A stretch of DNA of 64,000 bases from Arcticibacter tournemirensis (GTDB lineage: Bacteria; Bacteroidota; Bacteroidia; Sphingobacteriales; Sphingobacteriaceae), in NCBI RefSeq assembly GCF_006716645.1, contig NZ_VFPL01000001.1, positions 3,596,001 to 3,660,000 on the forward strand, read 5' to 3'. Numbering within the stretch: position 1 is the first letter of the stretch; the number at the start of each line of letters is the position of its first letter. The translations under genes were made by a program, and so were the position numbers. A model generated the notes under the pieces. The model was given only the letters and a program-made list of their open reading frames with translations. It was not told the DNA's origin and did no database searches. This document shows, one piece after another, positions 26,317 to 36,296 of the stretch.

Positions 26317-27219
26317 ATGAGGATAGCTACCCTTCTTCATAACCCGGTTGCGGGTGATGAAGCCCATACCAAAGACAAACTGATTGCCTTAATAGAGTCC
26401 CGGGGATATAAGTGTCATTATTCCTCGGTGAAGGAACAAGGGCTGGACCTCATTCATGAGGATACTGAGTTTATTATTATTGCCGGGGGAGATGGAACGG
26501 TAAGGAAAGTTGCCAAACAGCTATTGCTTGATAAGAGTCCCGCCAGCCATCTTCCTATTGCTTTATTACCTATGGGCACTGCAAACAATATCGCCCGAAC
26601 CTTAGGTATTTCGGGAGAGCCGGAAACGATCATCAGACAATGGGCGACCATGCAGCCAAGGACAATCGATATCTGGGATGTGGATAATCTTCCCGGTGCT
26701 CGTTTTTTTTGTGAAGGACTTGGCTTCGGCGTATTTCCGCAACTCATTGCAGAAATGCGGCATCATGATGAAGAACTGTCGGATTCGCCTGAAAAAAGGA
26801 TGGAGGTCGCGCTAGGTACACTTCATGATATCACAGTTAGCTATAAGCCGCATCATTGTATCGTCATTGCCGATGGTACAGACTATTCAGGCGATTATAT
26901 TATGGTCGAAATCATGAACATGCAATGTATCGGACCAAACCTTGTTCTGGCTTCTGAAGCCAATCCCGGTGATGGCTATATGGAGATAGTACTGATAGCG
27001 GAAGGTGAAAAAGGTGAACTGGCCAGATATATCAGCAACAGGATTTCGGGCGTTGAAAGCTTCCTTAAATGTAAAACTTTAAAGGCCCGAAATGTAAAAA
27101 TCCAATGGGAAGGGCATCTTGTTCATGTAGATGACGAGCTCATTGAGATGAAAGAAATCAAAGAGATTAGTCTAAGCTCTGAAGGCAAAATACTTCATTT
27201 TATGGTTCCGGGAACCTGA
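26317..27219 (+). CDS. Diacylglycerol/sphingosine kinase-family protein (YegS-like)
   Basis: 300 aa. The DAGK catalytic domain shows IIAGGDGTVRKVAKQLL and LPMGTANNIARTLGI. The C-terminal beta domain (LVLASEANPGDGYMEIVLI) is typical of lipid kinase YegS/DgkB. It would phosphorylate a lipid using ATP. Its 3' end overlaps the convergent Rieske gene by 20 bp. Confidence 0.9.
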   Translation: MRIATLLHNPVAGDEAHTKDKLIALIESRGYKCHYSSVKEQGLDLIHEDTEFIIIAGGDGTVRKVAKQLLLDKSPASHLPIALLPMGTANNIARTLGISGEPETIIRQWATMQPRTIDIWDVDNLPGARFFCEGLGFGVFPQLIAEMRHHDEELSDSPEKRMEVALGTLHDITVSYKPHHCIVIADGTDYSGDYIMVEIMNMQCIGPNLVLASEANPGDGYMEIVLIAEGEKGELARYISNRISGVESFLKCKTLKARNVKIQWEGHLVHVDDELIEMKEIKEISLSSEGKILHFMVPGT

Positions 27220-27991
27220 CATAGATCTTTCCTCCCATTTGCGTTGTTGGGTACGTATTAATTTTCTGGCTGGCCGGCCCGGCCTTTACTTCTCCTGTTT
27301 CTGTGCTAAACTGAGAGCCGTGCCAGGGACATTGTACCGTTCCACAAATCATAGTTCCGTCCGCAAGCGATCCTCCCTTATGGCTACACCTGTCGTCAAA
27401 CGCCACATAGCCGTTCTCTGATCTTCCCAATACGATACGTTTATCTCCAACCAGAAGCAGTTTCATCTGGTCTTTCTTCAATTCGCTCTCTTCTGCTGCT
27501 TCGATGAGGCCGTCAGAGACATTCAGCCGCGCTTCCTTCCATTTCCCTCCGTTTGCGTAACGGTTATAAACACCAATGTGATTACGATGTACAAGAGTTC
27601 CGCCCATCCACCCTGCGGTAACCAGAAGAGCTGTCCCAACGGCTTCGAGCGCCAGGATCGATAAATCAGCTGATTCGTTATTTCTAAGTATGTAAGCAGC
27701 TAAAAATACGATGAGCATAGCAGAGTTCATCAAGCCGTGCCTTGCCGCCCTTTTCTTTGCAGAACTGTCTGGTGGCACCGTATATTTAAAATCGATAATT
27801 CCGGGCACCGCAGCGACTACCGCGCTTATCATACCCGCCAATTCAAGATAACTACCGGCTTGCCACAAGCTCATATTGCCAGTTACGACCGCGAGAAGAT
27901 CGAAGAGAAGTGTACCCGAAAGAAAGGCTACAGGAAAGGAAATCAGGATAGGATGTAAGGGATGTGTTTTAATATGAGCTTTGCTTTTCAT
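27200..27991 (-). CDS. DUF2231-Rieske fusion protein
   Basis: 263 aa. The N-terminal ~150 residues hold four membrane helices of the DUF2231 type (HPLHPILISFPVAFLSGTLLFD). The C-terminal ~100 residues are a Rieske [2Fe-2S] domain with ligands C202-x-H204 and C221-xx-H224 (CSHKGG, CPWHGSQF). The Rieske domain follows the last helix, so its side of the membrane cannot be fixed from sequence alone. It is probably a membrane electron-transfer protein; no oxygenase partner is adjacent. Confidence 0.9.
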   Translation of the reverse strand: MKSKAHIKTHPLHPILISFPVAFLSGTLLFDLLAVVTGNMSLWQAGSYLELAGMISAVVAAVPGIIDFKYTVPPDSSAKKRAARHGLMNSAMLIVFLAAYILRNNESADLSILALEAVGTALLVTAGWMGGTLVHRNHIGVYNRYANGGKWKEARLNVSDGLIEAAEESELKKDQMKLLLVGDKRIVLGRSENGYVAFDDRCSHKGGSLADGTMICGTVQCPWHGSQFSTETGEVKAGPASQKINTYPTTQMGGKIYVRFPEP

Positions 27992-28094
27992 GGTAAAAGT
28001 CGACTTGTATTGGATTAACAGATAACCATAAAAGAAGTTCTTTATTCATCAACTTATAGGTCTATGACAATTAATTGCAACCCATTCTCTTTTA

Positions 28095-28122
28095 TTGCGT
28101 AATGCATTAATTACTATTTTTG
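28095..28122 (+). promoter_or_regulatory. Candidate promoter for glgX
   Basis: TTG at 28095-28097 lies 17 nt before TATTTTTG (28115-28122), which matches the Bacteroidota TAnnTTTG -7 element. The leader to the ATG at 28131 would be very short. Confidence 0.5.
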
Positions 28123-28130
28123 TATCTGTA

Positions 28131-30161
28131 ATGAATTTATGGTATTCTAAAGAAGGCGCTCCTCATCCCCTGGGTGTATCCTTTATCCCCGATGAAGAAG
28201 CATACAATTTCGCGTTGTATTCAAAAAATGCCTCAGCTATTGATCTTTTGCTCTATAGAGAGAACGAATATGATGAGCCGGTGGTAACGATCCATCTGGA
28301 TCCACTAAAAAACAAGTCGCAGCGGATCTGGCATTGCCGGGTCAAGAAATCGGAACTCCAGGGCGCCGCGTTTTACGGCTATCGTGTAGATGGGCCTCAT
28401 GGACCTGAACCGGATTACCTGCATCAGTTTGATCCGGAAAAGATATTGCTGGACCCTTATGCCAAAGAAGTTATATTTCCGCCAGCATTTAGCAGGGAGG
28501 CAGCCGAAGAATCAGGATCCAACGCCGGGAAAGCCCCGCTTGGAATGATCAGCACCGAAGAGTATTTCGACTGGCAGGACGATAAACCTGTAAGACATGC
28601 ACATGATCTCATCATCTACGAAATGCATGTAAAGGGATTCACGAAAAATCCGAATTCAGGCGTTTCTAAAGAGAAACAGGGGACCTTCGCTGGTATCATT
28701 GAAAAGATCCCTTATCTGAAAGAACTGGGAATAACAGCCGTAGAGCTCATGCCCGTTCATCAGTTTGACCCAACCGAAAAAAATTACTGGGGCTATATGC
28801 CTCTTAATTTCTTCGCTCCGAACCATGCTTATACGTCGGATACGACTACTGGCGGCGCCATCAGGGAGTTTAAGACAATGGTGCGGGAGTTGCACAAAGC
28901 AGGCCTGGAGGTTATTCTCGACGTGGTATTTAACCATACTTCTGAAGGAGATATTGCTGGTCCGGTTTATTCATTTAAGGGTATTGATAATGCAACGTAT
29001 TACCTCATGCAGGATCATGCAGAAAACCCCTATCTAAATTACAGCGGTACAGGTAATACCTTACGGACGGATCATCCTGCTGTTCAGCAGCTGATCATGG
29101 ACAGCCTGAGGTATTGGGTGAAGGAAATGCACGTGGATGGCTTCAGGTTTGACCTTGCTTCTGTTTTCAGTCGTAAAACTGACGGGACGATAGGGTCTTC
29201 CCCCATCTTTGATCAGATTGCTGCGGAACCGTATCTTTCTAACGTCAGGCTAATCGCAGAGCCATGGGACGCCGGAGGACTATACCAGCTTGGCAGAGCG
29301 TTTCCGGGTATCAGCTGGTATCAATGGAACGGGGGATTCAGAGACGACATACGACGGTTTGTGAGAAGTGAAGCAGGGTTTGCAGCGAAAGCGGTTCAGA
29401 GGATCTATGGAAGCGACGACCTCTTTCCCGACGATCCGTTTAATGCCTATCATCCCTATCAGAGTATCAACTATCTTACTTCGCATGACGGCTTTACATT
29501 GTATGACCAGGTATCCTATAACCGGAAACATAATTTTGCTAACGGACAGAATAATCAGGATGGTCATGAATATAATTACAGCTGGAACTGCGGTTGGGAG
29601 GGTGACGGTAATGTCCCCTGCGACGTCCTTAGGCTAAGAAAAAGGCAAACCCGTAATTTCTTCACCCTCCTGATGCTTTCGAACGGCACACCGATGGTAT
29701 TATCCGGCGATGAATTCTTAAATACTCAGAGGGGGAACAATAATCCATATAATCAGGATAACGAGACGACGTGGATCGACTGGCACCGCAGGGAGGAGAT
29801 GAGCCTCCATTTCGATTTTGTAAAAACGCTTATCGCTTTCAGAAAAAGGCATACTGCCATAGCTAGAAGCCGTTTCTGGAGGGAGGACGTGAAATGGTTT
29901 GGCTGCAGTGGCAACATTTCGTTCGATCACGAACTGAGATGCTTTGCATGGTTCCTGTCGGGTAAAAAGTTTAATGAAACCGACCTTTACGTAATGGTAA
30001 ACATGAACTGGGAAAGCCAGAAATTTAAGTTTATGGAACAGGGTTCGTGGAAAAGGGTGATCGATACGTCGATTGAGACCACCGCGGAATCTGCCGGCCA
30101 GGCTGAGGATCTCATCATACTGGATGCAAGATCGGTGGCTGTATTCGAAAAAACAAACTAA
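28131..30161 (+). CDS. glgX: Glycogen debranching enzyme GlgX (GH13)
   Basis: 676 aa from the ATG at 28131 (MNLWYSKEG). An N-terminal CBM48 (GAPHPLGVSF, YGYRVDGPHG) precedes the GH13 barrel; catalytic D341 (FRFDLAS), E377 (IAEPWD) and D453 (LTSHDGFT) are all in place. It hydrolyses alpha-1,6 branches in limit-dextrin glycogen. It is transcribed alone and ends at a perfect hairpin. Confidence 0.95.
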   Translation: MNLWYSKEGAPHPLGVSFIPDEEAYNFALYSKNASAIDLLLYRENEYDEPVVTIHLDPLKNKSQRIWHCRVKKSELQGAAFYGYRVDGPHGPEPDYLHQFDPEKILLDPYAKEVIFPPAFSREAAEESGSNAGKAPLGMISTEEYFDWQDDKPVRHAHDLIIYEMHVKGFTKNPNSGVSKEKQGTFAGIIEKIPYLKELGITAVELMPVHQFDPTEKNYWGYMPLNFFAPNHAYTSDTTTGGAIREFKTMVRELHKAGLEVILDVVFNHTSEGDIAGPVYSFKGIDNATYYLMQDHAENPYLNYSGTGNTLRTDHPAVQQLIMDSLRYWVKEMHVDGFRFDLASVFSRKTDGTIGSSPIFDQIAAEPYLSNVRLIAEPWDAGGLYQLGRAFPGISWYQWNGGFRDDIRRFVRSEAGFAAKAVQRIYGSDDLFPDDPFNAYHPYQSINYLTSHDGFTLYDQVSYNRKHNFANGQNNQDGHEYNYSWNCGWEGDGNVPCDVLRLRKRQTRNFFTLLMLSNGTPMVLSGDEFLNTQRGNNNPYNQDNETTWIDWHRREEMSLHFDFVKTLIAFRKRHTAIARSRFWREDVKWFGCSGNISFDHELRCFAWFLSGKKFNETDLYVMVNMNWESQKFKFMEQGSWKRVIDTSIETTAESAGQAEDLIILDARSVAVFEKTN

Positions 30162-30166
30162 TATAT

Positions 30167-30208
30167 ATACCACAAAGCCGGAAAAATAAATTTCCGGCTT
30201 TGTGGTAT
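30167..30208. terminator. Perfect 18-bp bidirectional terminator
   Basis: 30167-30184 and 30191-30208 are exact inverted copies (arm core ACCACAAAGCCGGAAA) with a 6-nt loop. It separates glgX from the convergent gene and probably terminates both. Confidence 0.9.
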
Positions 30209-30221
30209 TATACGAACAATC

Positions 30222-30836
30222 TTAGCTCTTGTGGTGTTTATGATGATGACCAGAGATAACCTTGCTTATTCCAAAGCCTAAAATCCAGGTATCATATGCT
30301 TTCCATTTTACATCGTATGCTAGCTCTGCTCCAAATTCCCAGCCTCCGGGGATATGAAGACCGTATTCAGCACCAATAGTCGACAGGAAGTAATTTTCCC
30401 CTTTGGCAATTTCGTCGCCGGCACCGAGCATAATGCTTAGATGTTTATCTAATTTATAGGCCCCAATAATCTTGGTAGCAAGCGGACGCTCGCGTTCAAT
30501 GGCTATCTCTTCCTCCTCTCCTGATTGCTTTTCTACTGTAAAATCTTCAAGGATCAGATCGTTGTGAAGGCCTATTGACCATTTCGAATTGATCAGGTAA
30601 TCATAATTGAAACCCCAGGCTCCCATAACAAGCCATTTCTTTTCACCATTTTCTATCCCCTCGTGGACGTGTGCATGCCCGATAGAAAGGGTGAATTTGT
30701 GGGCTCCTTTTTCTGACTCTTCTGTCGCCTCTGAATGTTCCTGGGCGAATGAACCAAAGCTTGTAAAAACAGCAGTGGCCAGCAGAATGATACATGCGGC
30801 CACTGATCTTTTTTCTAAAAAGTATTTAATTCTCAT
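30222..30836 (-). CDS. Small outer-membrane-barrel-like protein
   Basis: 204 aa with signal peptide ending near FGSFAQ. The body alternates polar and aromatic residues in strand-like runs (WLVMGAWGFNYDYLINSKWSIGLHND, WEFGAELAYDVKWKAYDTWILGFGI), consistent with an eight-strand barrel. A His-rich tail (HHHKHHK) and a His-rich stretch near the mature start (HAHVHE) suggest metal binding, which is an inference. I do not recognise a named family. Confidence 0.7.
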   Translation of the reverse strand: MRIKYFLEKRSVAACIILLATAVFTSFGSFAQEHSEATEESEKGAHKFTLSIGHAHVHEGIENGEKKWLVMGAWGFNYDYLINSKWSIGLHNDLILEDFTVEKQSGEEEEIAIERERPLATKIIGAYKLDKHLSIMLGAGDEIAKGENYFLSTIGAEYGLHIPGGWEFGAELAYDVKWKAYDTWILGFGISKVISGHHHKHHKS

Positions 30837-30907
30837 CGTGTAATTAGTATTTCGGGTGCAAACAAAAGAATTATGCGCTTAAAATACTTTGATGAAGATC
30901 ATATTTA

Positions 30908-32263
30908 CTAAATATTATAATTAACGTCCCAGGATTCGAGATAATCAGCTACCTTTTTTACGAACATCCCGCCCAGGGCTCCGTCGACAACACGATGATC
31001 GTAGGACATAGATAGGAACATCTTATGCCTGATAGCAATGACATCGCCATACTCGGTTTCGATAACAGCAGGTTTCTTCTGAATAGCTCCTACAGCTAAA
31101 ATGGCCACCTGGGGCTGATTAATAATAGGAATCCCCATTACATTTCCGAATGATCCGATATTGGTGAGGGTAAAAGTACCATCCATTACTTCATCAGGAA
31201 GGAGTTTACTGTTTCTTGCTCTTAGTGCCAAATCGTTAACCGCACGAGTTAAGCCAACGAGGTTCAGCTGGTCAGCATTCTTTATCACCGGAACAATCAG
31301 GTTTCCGGAAGGTAAGGCAGCGGCCATTCCGATGTTGATGTCGCGGTGTTTTATTATACGGGTGCCGTCTACAGATACATTGATCATCGGCATATCCTTT
31401 ATCGCTTTGGCTACAGCCTGAATAAATATCGGTGTGAAGGTTATTTTTCCACCCTCACGTTTTTCAAAGGAGGCCTTTATTCTTTCCCTCCATTTAACAA
31501 TATTTGTCACGTCGGCTTCAACGAAAGAAGTAACATGTGGCGCTACGTGTTTGCTCATTACCATGTGATCGGCAATCATCCGCCGCATGCGATCCATTTC
31601 CATAATTTCGTCGCCGGCAGAAACCGATGGAGGGGCTTGTTTGAAAGCTGGTTGTGGTTGTTCTGCTGAAACACCGCCTGATGTATTTACTACCGAAACA
31701 GGCTCTTTGGATGATGCTGCCACCGGTCCCTGATGTTTCTTCTTAATGAAGTCGAGAATATCTTTTTTAGTTACACGGCCTTCCGCTCCAGTTCCTGAAA
31801 TCTGATCAAGTTCGTCTGCAGATATGCCCTCTTCAGCGGCGATGCTCTTCACCAGCGGCGAATAAAAGCGGGAACTCTGCTGATCTGTATTACGAAATCC
31901 TGCACTTTCTGTAGTATTTTCCAGGGATTCAATGCCCGGGATTGCTTCGGATCGAGGCTCAATGCCTGCTGTTCCAGGAGCTGTTGCTTCCGTAACAGAT
32001 TGTGATGCACCGGCAGTGCTTTCATCTGTCTCAATGATAGCGATAACAGATCCTACATAGGCAACCTCGTCAGGATTAATAACCTGCCTGATTAACTTAC
32101 CTGATACGGGGGATGGAACTTCAGAGTCAACCTTATCAGTGGCAATTTCAACCACCGGTTCATCTTCCTCAATAGTGTCGCCGGGTTCTTTAAGCCATTT
32201 GGTAATGGTGGCTTCCGCAACGCTTTCACCCATTTTGGGAAGTAATAATTCAAAGTGAGCCAT
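30908..32263 (-). CDS. 2-oxo acid dehydrogenase E2 (dihydrolipoamide acyltransferase)
   Basis: 451 aa. One N-terminal lipoyl domain with the lipoylated Lys44 (EIATDKVDSEV), a Pro/Ala/Gln-rich linker, a peripheral-subunit-binding domain (FYSPLVKSIAAEEGI, GTGAEGRVTKKDIL), and a CAT-type catalytic domain ending with SYDHRVVDGALGG (HxxxDG). It is the acyltransferase core of a pyruvate or branched-chain 2-oxo acid dehydrogenase complex; the substrate cannot be fixed here because E1/E3 genes are not adjacent. Confidence 0.93.
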   Translation of the reverse strand: MAHFELLLPKMGESVAEATITKWLKEPGDTIEEDEPVVEIATDKVDSEVPSPVSGKLIRQVINPDEVAYVGSVIAIIETDESTAGASQSVTEATAPGTAGIEPRSEAIPGIESLENTTESAGFRNTDQQSSRFYSPLVKSIAAEEGISADELDQISGTGAEGRVTKKDILDFIKKKHQGPVAASSKEPVSVVNTSGGVSAEQPQPAFKQAPPSVSAGDEIMEMDRMRRMIADHMVMSKHVAPHVTSFVEADVTNIVKWRERIKASFEKREGGKITFTPIFIQAVAKAIKDMPMINVSVDGTRIIKHRDINIGMAAALPSGNLIVPVIKNADQLNLVGLTRAVNDLALRARNSKLLPDEVMDGTFTLTNIGSFGNVMGIPIINQPQVAILAVGAIQKKPAVIETEYGDVIAIRHKMFLSMSYDHRVVDGALGGMFVKKVADYLESWDVNYNI

Positions 32264-32286
32264 ACAATATTAATTGGTATTCCTTG

Positions 32287-32294
32287 CAAAAGTA
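32287..32294 (-). promoter_or_regulatory. Candidate -7 element for the E2 gene
   Basis: On the minus strand TACTTTTG matches TAnnTTTG and leaves about 20 nt to the ATG at 32263. It lies in the short gap after cinA. Confidence 0.45.
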
Positions 32295-32308
32295 AAGCTT
32301 TTTAGCAC

Positions 32309-33556
32309 TTAAGCATGGTCTTCGCGTACTAATTTAAGAAGTAACACCAGCGCGTTTACAGCGGCGCGCTCGATGTTCTGTGTGCGGCGTCCGGGAAAAA
32401 CGAATTTGCGGGTTATTACTCTATTCTTACCTGCTACTCCTATCCATACCGTGCCGGTTGGTTTATCGGGGGTACCACCGCCGGGGCCTGCTATTCCACT
32501 GATAGAAACTGCGTAATCAGCATGGAAGTTATTCCGGGCACCCACTGCCATCTCTATCACCGTTTCTTCACTTACAGCACCATAGGAAGCCAGCGTCTCT
32601 TCTGAAACACCCAGCATCTGTGTCTTTAAATCGTTAGAATAACTTACCGCCCCGCCGAGGAAAACCTCGCTCGACCCCGCGTGCTGGGTGATCAGATGAG
32701 AAAGATACCCTCCTGTGCAGCTTTCAGCAAGGGCAAGTTTTAATCCGAGTGTTTTCATATAATCGAGAACTGCCTTTTCTAAAGGTTTGTCCCCGGCTAC
32801 AATCACAAACTCTGGTATAAGGGATATGATCTGTCCGGCATAGTATTCAACTTCTTCTTGGAGGGTTCCCTCATCCTCGCCATATGCACTTAGACGAAGG
32901 CGTACCTGTCCTAATTTTGGCAAATAAGCTAGCTTAATATACGGGGGAAGTGCACTTTCTACAGGAGCAATAGTTTCGGCCAAAAATGATTCGCCAATGC
33001 CCGCCGTAAGGATCGTATGATGAACAATTGCAGACAAGCTGAAGTAGTTTTTCAGTCTCGGCAACACCTCTTCATCAACGAGATACATCATTTCGAAAGG
33101 CACACCAGGCATTGAAACGTATACCTTACCACCGTGTTCAAACCACATCCCCGGAGCCGTCCCATTCTTGTTCTGTAAAACAGTACAATTCTCAGGCACA
33201 TCCGCCTGTTGCTCATTGATTTCGAGTATCGGCCTGTTGTGGGAAGACAGCAGCTTTCTAACGTGCTCCAGAACGCTGCTGTCTCTCCTTAACCTTGCAC
33301 CGAAATATTCGCAGAGGGTCTTTTTTGTAATATCGTCTTTTGTCGGACCAAGTCCTCCCGTAATAATAATGAGATCAGCGCGTTTTGCCGCTGCGGCAAG
33401 GGCTTCCAGAATATGATTACGATCGTCGGAAATGGACGTGATTTGCTTCACCCTGATTCCGTTGTCGTTTAATTTCTGCGCAATCCATGCAGAATTGGTG
33501 TCCACTATCTGTCCGATTAAAATTTCATCGCCGATAGTTATTATTTCAGTTAACAT
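32309..33556 (-). CDS. cinA: CinA-family nicotinamide-nucleotide amidohydrolase
   Basis: 415 aa, full two-domain length. An N-terminal MoCF-like domain (ITIGDEILIGQIVDTNS, ITGGLGPTKDDITK) is followed by the deamidase domain (LALAESCTGGYLSHL with the catalytic Ser, SISGIAGPGGGT). It recycles NMN by deamidating it to NaMN, with ADP-ribose pyrophosphatase activity in the first domain of homologues. It lies 20 bp downstream of lptD and may be co-transcribed with it. Confidence 0.93.
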   Translation of the reverse strand: MLTEIITIGDEILIGQIVDTNSAWIAQKLNDNGIRVKQITSISDDRNHILEALAAAAKRADLIIITGGLGPTKDDITKKTLCEYFGARLRRDSSVLEHVRKLLSSHNRPILEINEQQADVPENCTVLQNKNGTAPGMWFEHGGKVYVSMPGVPFEMMYLVDEEVLPRLKNYFSLSAIVHHTILTAGIGESFLAETIAPVESALPPYIKLAYLPKLGQVRLRLSAYGEDEGTLQEEVEYYAGQIISLIPEFVIVAGDKPLEKAVLDYMKTLGLKLALAESCTGGYLSHLITQHAGSSEVFLGGAVSYSNDLKTQMLGVSEETLASYGAVSEETVIEMAVGARNNFHADYAVSISGIAGPGGGTPDKPTGTVWIGVAGKNRVITRKFVFPGRRTQNIERAAVNALVLLLKLVREDHA

Positions 33557-33576
33557 TTTATTATGATTTCATGCCT

Positions 33577-36246
33577 TTAATCAGCATATGGATTTATCGA
33601 CGCACTCCTTCTGCTCAGCTTCAGATCCTGAAGAATGGAGGCCCTTACCCTGATATTTATATTGTAACTTTTATAGGTCCCAAAGGGTATCCATGACACG
33701 GCCATATCCCAGCAATGAAGGTCTCTGTTAATGGAGAATTGACTTTGACTGATCTTTTTGCTCCGGAAGTCATATCCCGAGTTAAACTGGATCTTCCATT
33801 TTTGGGTCAGACTAAAATCGCCATTAAAATTCAAAGTATTTGTAATTGTTGATCTTATCCCATCGCTGGAATAATTGAAGCTATAGGAGGCACTGAAGTT
33901 CCATGGCACATTAAAGTCGACATAATAATTGGGATTCATCAGTATACTTCTGATGTCCTGCTGCTGTGCAGGCGAAATATTTGGATCATCCTGTTTTTTT
34001 CTGAGCTCCTCGTTCCTCTTTGCCAATGCCGCCGAATTAAAGCTAAAATCGGTCGACAGGTTAAGGTTGGTAAGCCTGGCGAGTTTCCCGTTTTCAAAAG
34101 TAAAGCGGTTAATGGGCCTTCCTGTCCCATTGACATTCACAACCTGATAGGGATTGAAGGTTCCACCGAAGTTCAGACCTATCTTCTGCTTAAAGAAGGC
34201 TGTTCTTCCGCTAAAACTGATTGGTGAGAGCTTCATGGAATCTGCAGCGAAATTATAATTCCCTCTAAAATTCAAACCCTGAATAATCGAAACATTCTCC
34301 GTAGAAGCACTGGTATCACTTTTTGTTCGCTTCTTTGCATCGATGTTATTGTCAAGGGAAAAGCTTATAGCCGCCTGACGCGTTCCACCTCCGCCGCTTT
34401 GAAATATCGAATACTTGGGATTGCCAATAATATATCGGATAGAGTCACCGTATTTATTACCAGCTTCGGGAAGATTTGCTATTTCGCGATAGAAGCCGAA
34501 CCTGGGGTTAGTAAAATCCGGGCTGTAGTTAAAGCTAACAGAAGGAGACATTACATGCCGGAGAGCCACAAGATTACCCTTTTTGAAATTCACCTTTCCA
34601 TATACTTTGGTGGAAAACCCTCCGGATACACTATAGTTATAATTTCTTGCAAACCCTTGAACTGTGTCTGTTCTAACGTTGCCCGAAGCCGTGGGATCGA
34701 ACGTTTTCCGCATGGTTTGAAAGGTCCACAACTCGTTATAGTTCACACCAGTATTAAACTGCAACACTTTCAGTACGTTCAGCGTCAGATTTACCGGAAT
34801 CGCATGCCTGAAGCTGTTCTGAAATTTGCTTAAGGTTCCTTTACTAAAAAGATCGCTTTCCTGTCCATTAAAAGTATTTTCACCAGCCAAACTATAATTA
34901 AAAGAAATCTTTTGGTACCACTTTTGTTCACCCACGCGGTCTTTCGAGTCGAATGGGTTGATCTGCTGCGTCAAACCGAGGTTAAACTGGGGTAATGTTA
35001 AGTTAACGGTTTTACTGGTCAAATCCTGTCTGTGACTCAACGAGGTAGAAAAGTTAAATAATCCATCGAACAGGTTGGTGGAATAGTTGATACTTGATGA
35101 CATGGTATTCTGCACAAGGTTTCCGTAATTATACGTTCCACCGACCCGGGAGTTGGTGTTATAGGCGCTGGTTCCAAAATCGACGGAAGCCCCAAAGTTC
35201 GAACCAGGGCGGGCGGCCTGATCCTGTGTATGATGCCAGCTCACTCTAAAATCCTTGCTAGCCCGATTACTGGGAGTTCCCTCAATGCCATTCGGATCTT
35301 TTGTAGATGCATAATTAAAAGTCAGGCTGCCATTATACTTATAGTTCTTTTTATATCTTCCTACAGTGCTTATATCATAAGAGCCCTTGCTGTATAGGGT
35401 CCCGGTTATATCGGCGTCCCAGTAATCATTTATCCCGAGATACCATCCTATGCCCTGCATGTAGAAGCCACGGGTGGCATCTTCTCCAAAGGTAGGAAAC
35501 CTGAAACCCGAAGAACGTTTATTGGTTTTAGGGAAGAATCCAAACGGCAGATAGGCGAAATAGATCGGAATATGTTCTATCTCCAGGTATGCCGATTTGG
35601 CAATAACCTGTTTCTCGGTAATTATACCTTTATCTATATGTATACCAAAATGGGTATATGGCTCGGGTAAACTGCAGGTGCTGTAAATACCATCTTTAAG
35701 GAAACCTTCGTTGAACTCATTCTTTTTAAACTGTCTGGCCTGGATATATCCTTCATCTGCTGAAGTTGCCGTGCCAAACGCTTTTCCTTTTTTTGTTTCA
35801 AAGTTAAAAATGAGTGAATCCGTGGTCACCGGAGCGTCGCTCCCCTGTTTGAAGATAGGCCGACCGCGATATACTGAATACTTATCTTTTTTTCCGCTGG
35901 CAAAAAGCATCTTACTTTTTTGTTCAATGCGGATATAATCGGCATCAAGCTCTAAATCTTCATAATAGATCCGCCCTTTCCCGTACAAATAAATAATACT
36001 TCCGTCAATACTAAACTTTATTGAATCTTCTGCCGTATACTTGATCTCAGAATTCAGGCCCGTAGCTGTTTTTACAGAAACCGAATCCATTCCAGCAGTA
36101 TCTCTTTTAACAGAGTCTGTTTTTATGGTATCAGTGATGGAAGTGTTTAATCTTGATGGCGTTTGCTGAGCTGCGAGATTTAGTGCCGCAGACAATAACA
36201 AAACCAGAAATGTATTTTGCACAAAAAAGCTTCTGACTGATTTCAA
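33577..36246 (-). CDS. lptD: Putative LPS-assembly protein LptD
   Basis: 889 aa with signal peptide. The N-terminal OstA-like segment (FSIDGSIIYLYGKGRIYYEDLELDADYIRIEQKS; here split as IIYLYGKGRIYYED and DADYIRIEQ) precedes a large beta-barrel rich in aromatic-ended strands with several NxxYxG-type turns. It matches the Bacteroidota LptD form, which is longer than E. coli LptD. It would insert lipopolysaccharide into the outer leaflet. The gene is divergent from the amidase gene. Confidence 0.88.
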   Translation of the reverse strand: MKSVRSFFVQNTFLVLLLSAALNLAAQQTPSRLNTSITDTIKTDSVKRDTAGMDSVSVKTATGLNSEIKYTAEDSIKFSIDGSIIYLYGKGRIYYEDLELDADYIRIEQKSKMLFASGKKDKYSVYRGRPIFKQGSDAPVTTDSLIFNFETKKGKAFGTATSADEGYIQARQFKKNEFNEGFLKDGIYSTCSLPEPYTHFGIHIDKGIITEKQVIAKSAYLEIEHIPIYFAYLPFGFFPKTNKRSSGFRFPTFGEDATRGFYMQGIGWYLGINDYWDADITGTLYSKGSYDISTVGRYKKNYKYNGSLTFNYASTKDPNGIEGTPSNRASKDFRVSWHHTQDQAARPGSNFGASVDFGTSAYNTNSRVGGTYNYGNLVQNTMSSSINYSTNLFDGLFNFSTSLSHRQDLTSKTVNLTLPQFNLGLTQQINPFDSKDRVGEQKWYQKISFNYSLAGENTFNGQESDLFSKGTLSKFQNSFRHAIPVNLTLNVLKVLQFNTGVNYNELWTFQTMRKTFDPTASGNVRTDTVQGFARNYNYSVSGGFSTKVYGKVNFKKGNLVALRHVMSPSVSFNYSPDFTNPRFGFYREIANLPEAGNKYGDSIRYIIGNPKYSIFQSGGGGTRQAAISFSLDNNIDAKKRTKSDTSASTENVSIIQGLNFRGNYNFAADSMKLSPISFSGRTAFFKQKIGLNFGGTFNPYQVVNVNGTGRPINRFTFENGKLARLTNLNLSTDFSFNSAALAKRNEELRKKQDDPNISPAQQQDIRSILMNPNYYVDFNVPWNFSASYSFNYSSDGIRSTITNTLNFNGDFSLTQKWKIQFNSGYDFRSKKISQSQFSINRDLHCWDMAVSWIPFGTYKSYNINIRVRASILQDLKLSRRSASINPYAD

Positions 36247-36262
36247 AATTGATGATGAATAT

Positions 36263-36270
36263 TATTTTTG
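36263..36270 (+). promoter_or_regulatory. Candidate -7 element for the amidase gene
   Basis: TATTTTTG matches TAnnTTTG. It lies inside the apparent upstream reading frame, so it supports translation from the ATG at 36297 rather than from 36249. Confidence 0.5.
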
Positions 36271-36296
36271 CAATGATATATTACAGTCCAAAATTA

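Noticed and set aside
34399-34833. 144-codon plus-strand frame inside lptD
   Set aside because: Shadow of the strongly coding LptD frame; codon pattern and product are not protein-like.
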